Assembly: GCF_958295425.1 (NCBI RefSeq)
Contig: NC_081149.1
Coordinates: 21,623,964-21,687,963 of the forward strand
From: Solea solea
Lineage: Eukaryota > Chordata > Actinopteri > Pleuronectiformes > Soleidae
DNA: 64,000 nt
Reading direction: 5' to 3'
Under the pieces are notes generated by a model, which saw nothing but the letters and a program-made list of their open reading frames with translations, searched no databases and was not told where the DNA came from. The position numbers and the translations under genes were made by a program. This document shows positions 26,743 to 64,000 of the stretch, piece after piece (the first letter of the stretch is position 1; every line of letters begins with the position of its first letter).

Positions 26743-28045
26743 GTAAGTTTAGTGTGTGGAGCGTGTCCGCCGCGGGGCCGTGGGCTGACTGTGACGGAGA
26801 GCGTGGTAAGTGAGCGGCGGTGCAGCCTCCGGGAGGATGGAGGATGGAGACCGCGTCTGGGAGCTTAAGTTAGGCTGTAGTGGTTGTTTGTGGAGTGAGT
26901 TCACATTTAACACATTTAAAGCTGCCCGTTGGCTCTTCCTGTGGTGTTCTACTTACTCTTTACTTTACCTATGTTCAGTTAGTGAAACAACCCTGTAACT
27001 TAATGTTCAACAGTTACGTGGTAGCTAGCTTACTTGCAAGTCAGCTTTAACTGTTGTTGGTTAAAAATGCCATGAAACACTATAGAAGTCAAAGTAGCGA
27101 CGACATTGACAACAGATATTATTGTGAAAAAAACACTAACTTTTCTGTGTCTGAAGATAAATATCAATAACACATTAGTGTCTATATGCCTGCATATTTT
27201 AAATGATGTGTTTGTTAAGAAGCCTCAATGTAAAAAAAAACCCCAGCGTGTTACAGTGAAACGTATTAGACTACTGTCCAAATAAGAAGCACCCGCAGTA
27301 AGTTGATTGTGGTGAATTGTAATTACCAAGTGAATGGAGGAAATGTATTAATATCGATCTTGATTTCTGTCACTTCAAGAAACGTCTGAGTCTGGAATTA
27401 GGACACATACAGCTTCTGTGTCTGTCCGCCTGTTTCCGTGTCGCTCTGATGTCATGGCAACAGTCAGTGTCGCCTTGATATGTCGCTGTGCCATGTACGT
27501 GATGCTGAGTCAGTTGAAGCCCAAGATGCCTGATCCTTGATCCTGTGTCTTTGAGTTGTTTGACAGACGTCAAAGTCATCAAAGGCAAAAAAATACTGTG
27601 ATGACTTTGAACTGGAAATTTTTTCTTTGATATAAAGACATCAACCATCTCTAATTCAAGGAACGCCTGTTTGTGGACAGTGATAACTGTACTTTTGGAT
27701 ATATAATTTCATGTTATGTACATTCCACATGCTAACTAAGTTAAGACTTGGAGTACCTTTCCTGCTAATGGTCTCGTTCATTTTTAACTTAATTTATGCA
27801 GGTTGTAAATGTGGAGCAGAAGATTAATTAATGGACTATCAAGTTTTTACAAGAAAAACTGGGGCGTTTAGATATGAGCCATTCAGGTTGTTAAAGCTCC
27901 CAAAGGAGCAGTGACGCCTTTGTATGCAGTTATCCGGTTCATGGAGAAGTCATGCAGGCTGCAACACTAGACTTAAAACCCTGGTTTGAAATGTGGTGTT
28001 CAGTGGGAGCCTGTATCTAAGTTCCTGCAACCTTCTGTGTTCTAG
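26743..28045. other. myh10 intron 1
   Basis: 1.3 kb with no repeat or coding feature that I could name. The acceptor is tctag at 28041-28045, in front of a 33-base leader part and the ATG at 28079. Confidence 0.6.
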
Positions 28046-28078
28046 GTGGCCATATTGCTCTGGTAAACCCCAGGAAAG

Positions 28079-63120
<35,042 letters not shown>

Positions 63121-64000
63121 GTATGTACCTCTGGCTTGTTAAGGGTTCTGTGTTCACTCTGCTCTCTGGGGAAATCGGCCCCGGTTGGACTTATTACACT
63201 GAGCTACAACTAGAAAGCAGCTTTTTAAACTTGAAGAAAATGCAGTTTGTGAATCCCTCAGTGTTTTCCTTCCTTCTTGGATGTTTTGGGCTGAACAGTT
63301 AATTAATGCAATTGTGGAATTGCAAAAACTGCAGTTTCATTGTTCTGCTTTGTTGTTTGGGCTGCAACAATTAATCAATTATTAATTTATTACTCAATCA
63401 ATTGTTGATTTTTTTCAATAAATGAAAACATACAATAAATGTATGTTTTCAATAAAACAAAAACTAGCTCTGATTTCAGCTTCTTAAATTTGAGTATTTT
63501 ATGGATGAAATAACTTGTTTATTATTATACGACAGATGAATTAATAATGCAAACACTCTGGAAAGAAGTTAGCCTATAGGAGTTATTATTTATTATTATT
63601 TTGATGGTGCCATTTAGTCCATCTTGTTTTAAATCTACATGTTAATGTTTAGCTTCTGGGCTCAGTTAATATAATTTATATCACAAATCACGTTGCAGTC
63701 ACAATATATGTCAAAAGAAATCTCACCATTAGATATTTTACTGAGATCGTCCAGCCCGAACACTTAAGAGTGTTTTTCATGAGCACAGATTTACCTTCTT
63801 CTTAAGGAGCAGTTAACCAGGTCAGTGCCTGAAAACAATAGCGCAGTTGTCATCCAGCTTCTGCAGGAAACCCACATCTGCTTCACATTGGTGTGAGATT
63901 GAATTTGATGCCTGGTGGTTACACAGCGGAGATTTTTCCACTTTCACCTCGCGTATGGCACTCTGCCATCTGCAAAGTGAAAATTATGCTTCACTATATT
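63121..64000. other. myh10 intron running off the window end
   Basis: Opens with a good donor gtatgt after the codons for IIHYAGK. It contains copy 3 of the ATCGATTA-type repeat. No further exon is seen before the edge. Confidence 0.7.
63358..63540 (+). mobile_element. ATCGATTA-type palindromic MITE, copy 3, truncated
   Basis: Starts GGGCTGCAACAATTAATCAA and contains CTGATTTCAGCTTCTTAAAT, matching copies 1 and 2. The 3' half is missing or unrecognisable. Confidence 0.6.

Overview
The window is nuclear DNA from a ray-finned fish, most likely a percomorph teleost. The evidence is spliced genes with GT-AG introns, vertebrate-only Gla proteins of fish type, many (GT)n/(CT)n microsatellites, and fish-type SINEs and palindromic MITEs. 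I recognise six protein-coding genes, all on the + strand. No tRNA, rRNA, CRISPR array or bacterial-type feature was seen. Exon joints were worked out by hand from splice signals and reading phase; each joined frame is open and recognisable.

Layout. 1-4.0 kb: matrix Gla protein (mgp), with a distal TATA promoter and non-coding first exon upstream of four coding exons. 5.4-7.4 kb: osteocalcin (bglap), four coding exons with the same intron phases as mgp, so the two vitamin K-dependent mineral-binding proteins sit in tandem. 10.2-11.9 kb: a two-coding-exon PH+FYVE protein of the phafin (PLEKHF) family. 14.4-20.2 kb: wbp11, a proline-rich splicing factor and PP1 regulator. 20.4-25.8 kb: ddx47, a nucleolar DEAD-box helicase. 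26.3-64 kb: the 5' part of myh10 (non-muscle myosin heavy chain II-B), 13 constitutive coding exons reaching about residue 583 of the motor domain, then continuing past the window edge. Its introns are very large (6.5 kb and 17.8 kb) and carry most of the transposon debris.

The genes do not form one pathway. mgp and bglap are a functional pair in bone and cartilage mineralisation; wbp11 and ddx47 are housekeeping RNA-processing genes with TATA-less starts; myh10 is cytoskeletal. The best signal is in myh10: a 30-nt in-frame microexon (55988-56017) matches the mammalian neuron-specific loop-1 insert (B1/N30). Here it has a GC 5' splice site, TGCATG (Rbfox) motifs downstream and a long CT-rich tract upstream.

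Mobile DNA includes a SINE copy with a perfect 16-bp target-site duplication, two tRNA-headed SINEs of a second family, a TTAA-flanked MITE with 41-bp inverted repeats, a 631-bp hAT-like element, a hAT-type MITE in the wbp11 3' UTR, three copies of an ATCGATTA-rich palindromic element, and a decayed Penelope-like retroelement. I did not find evidence of an entirely new biological system.
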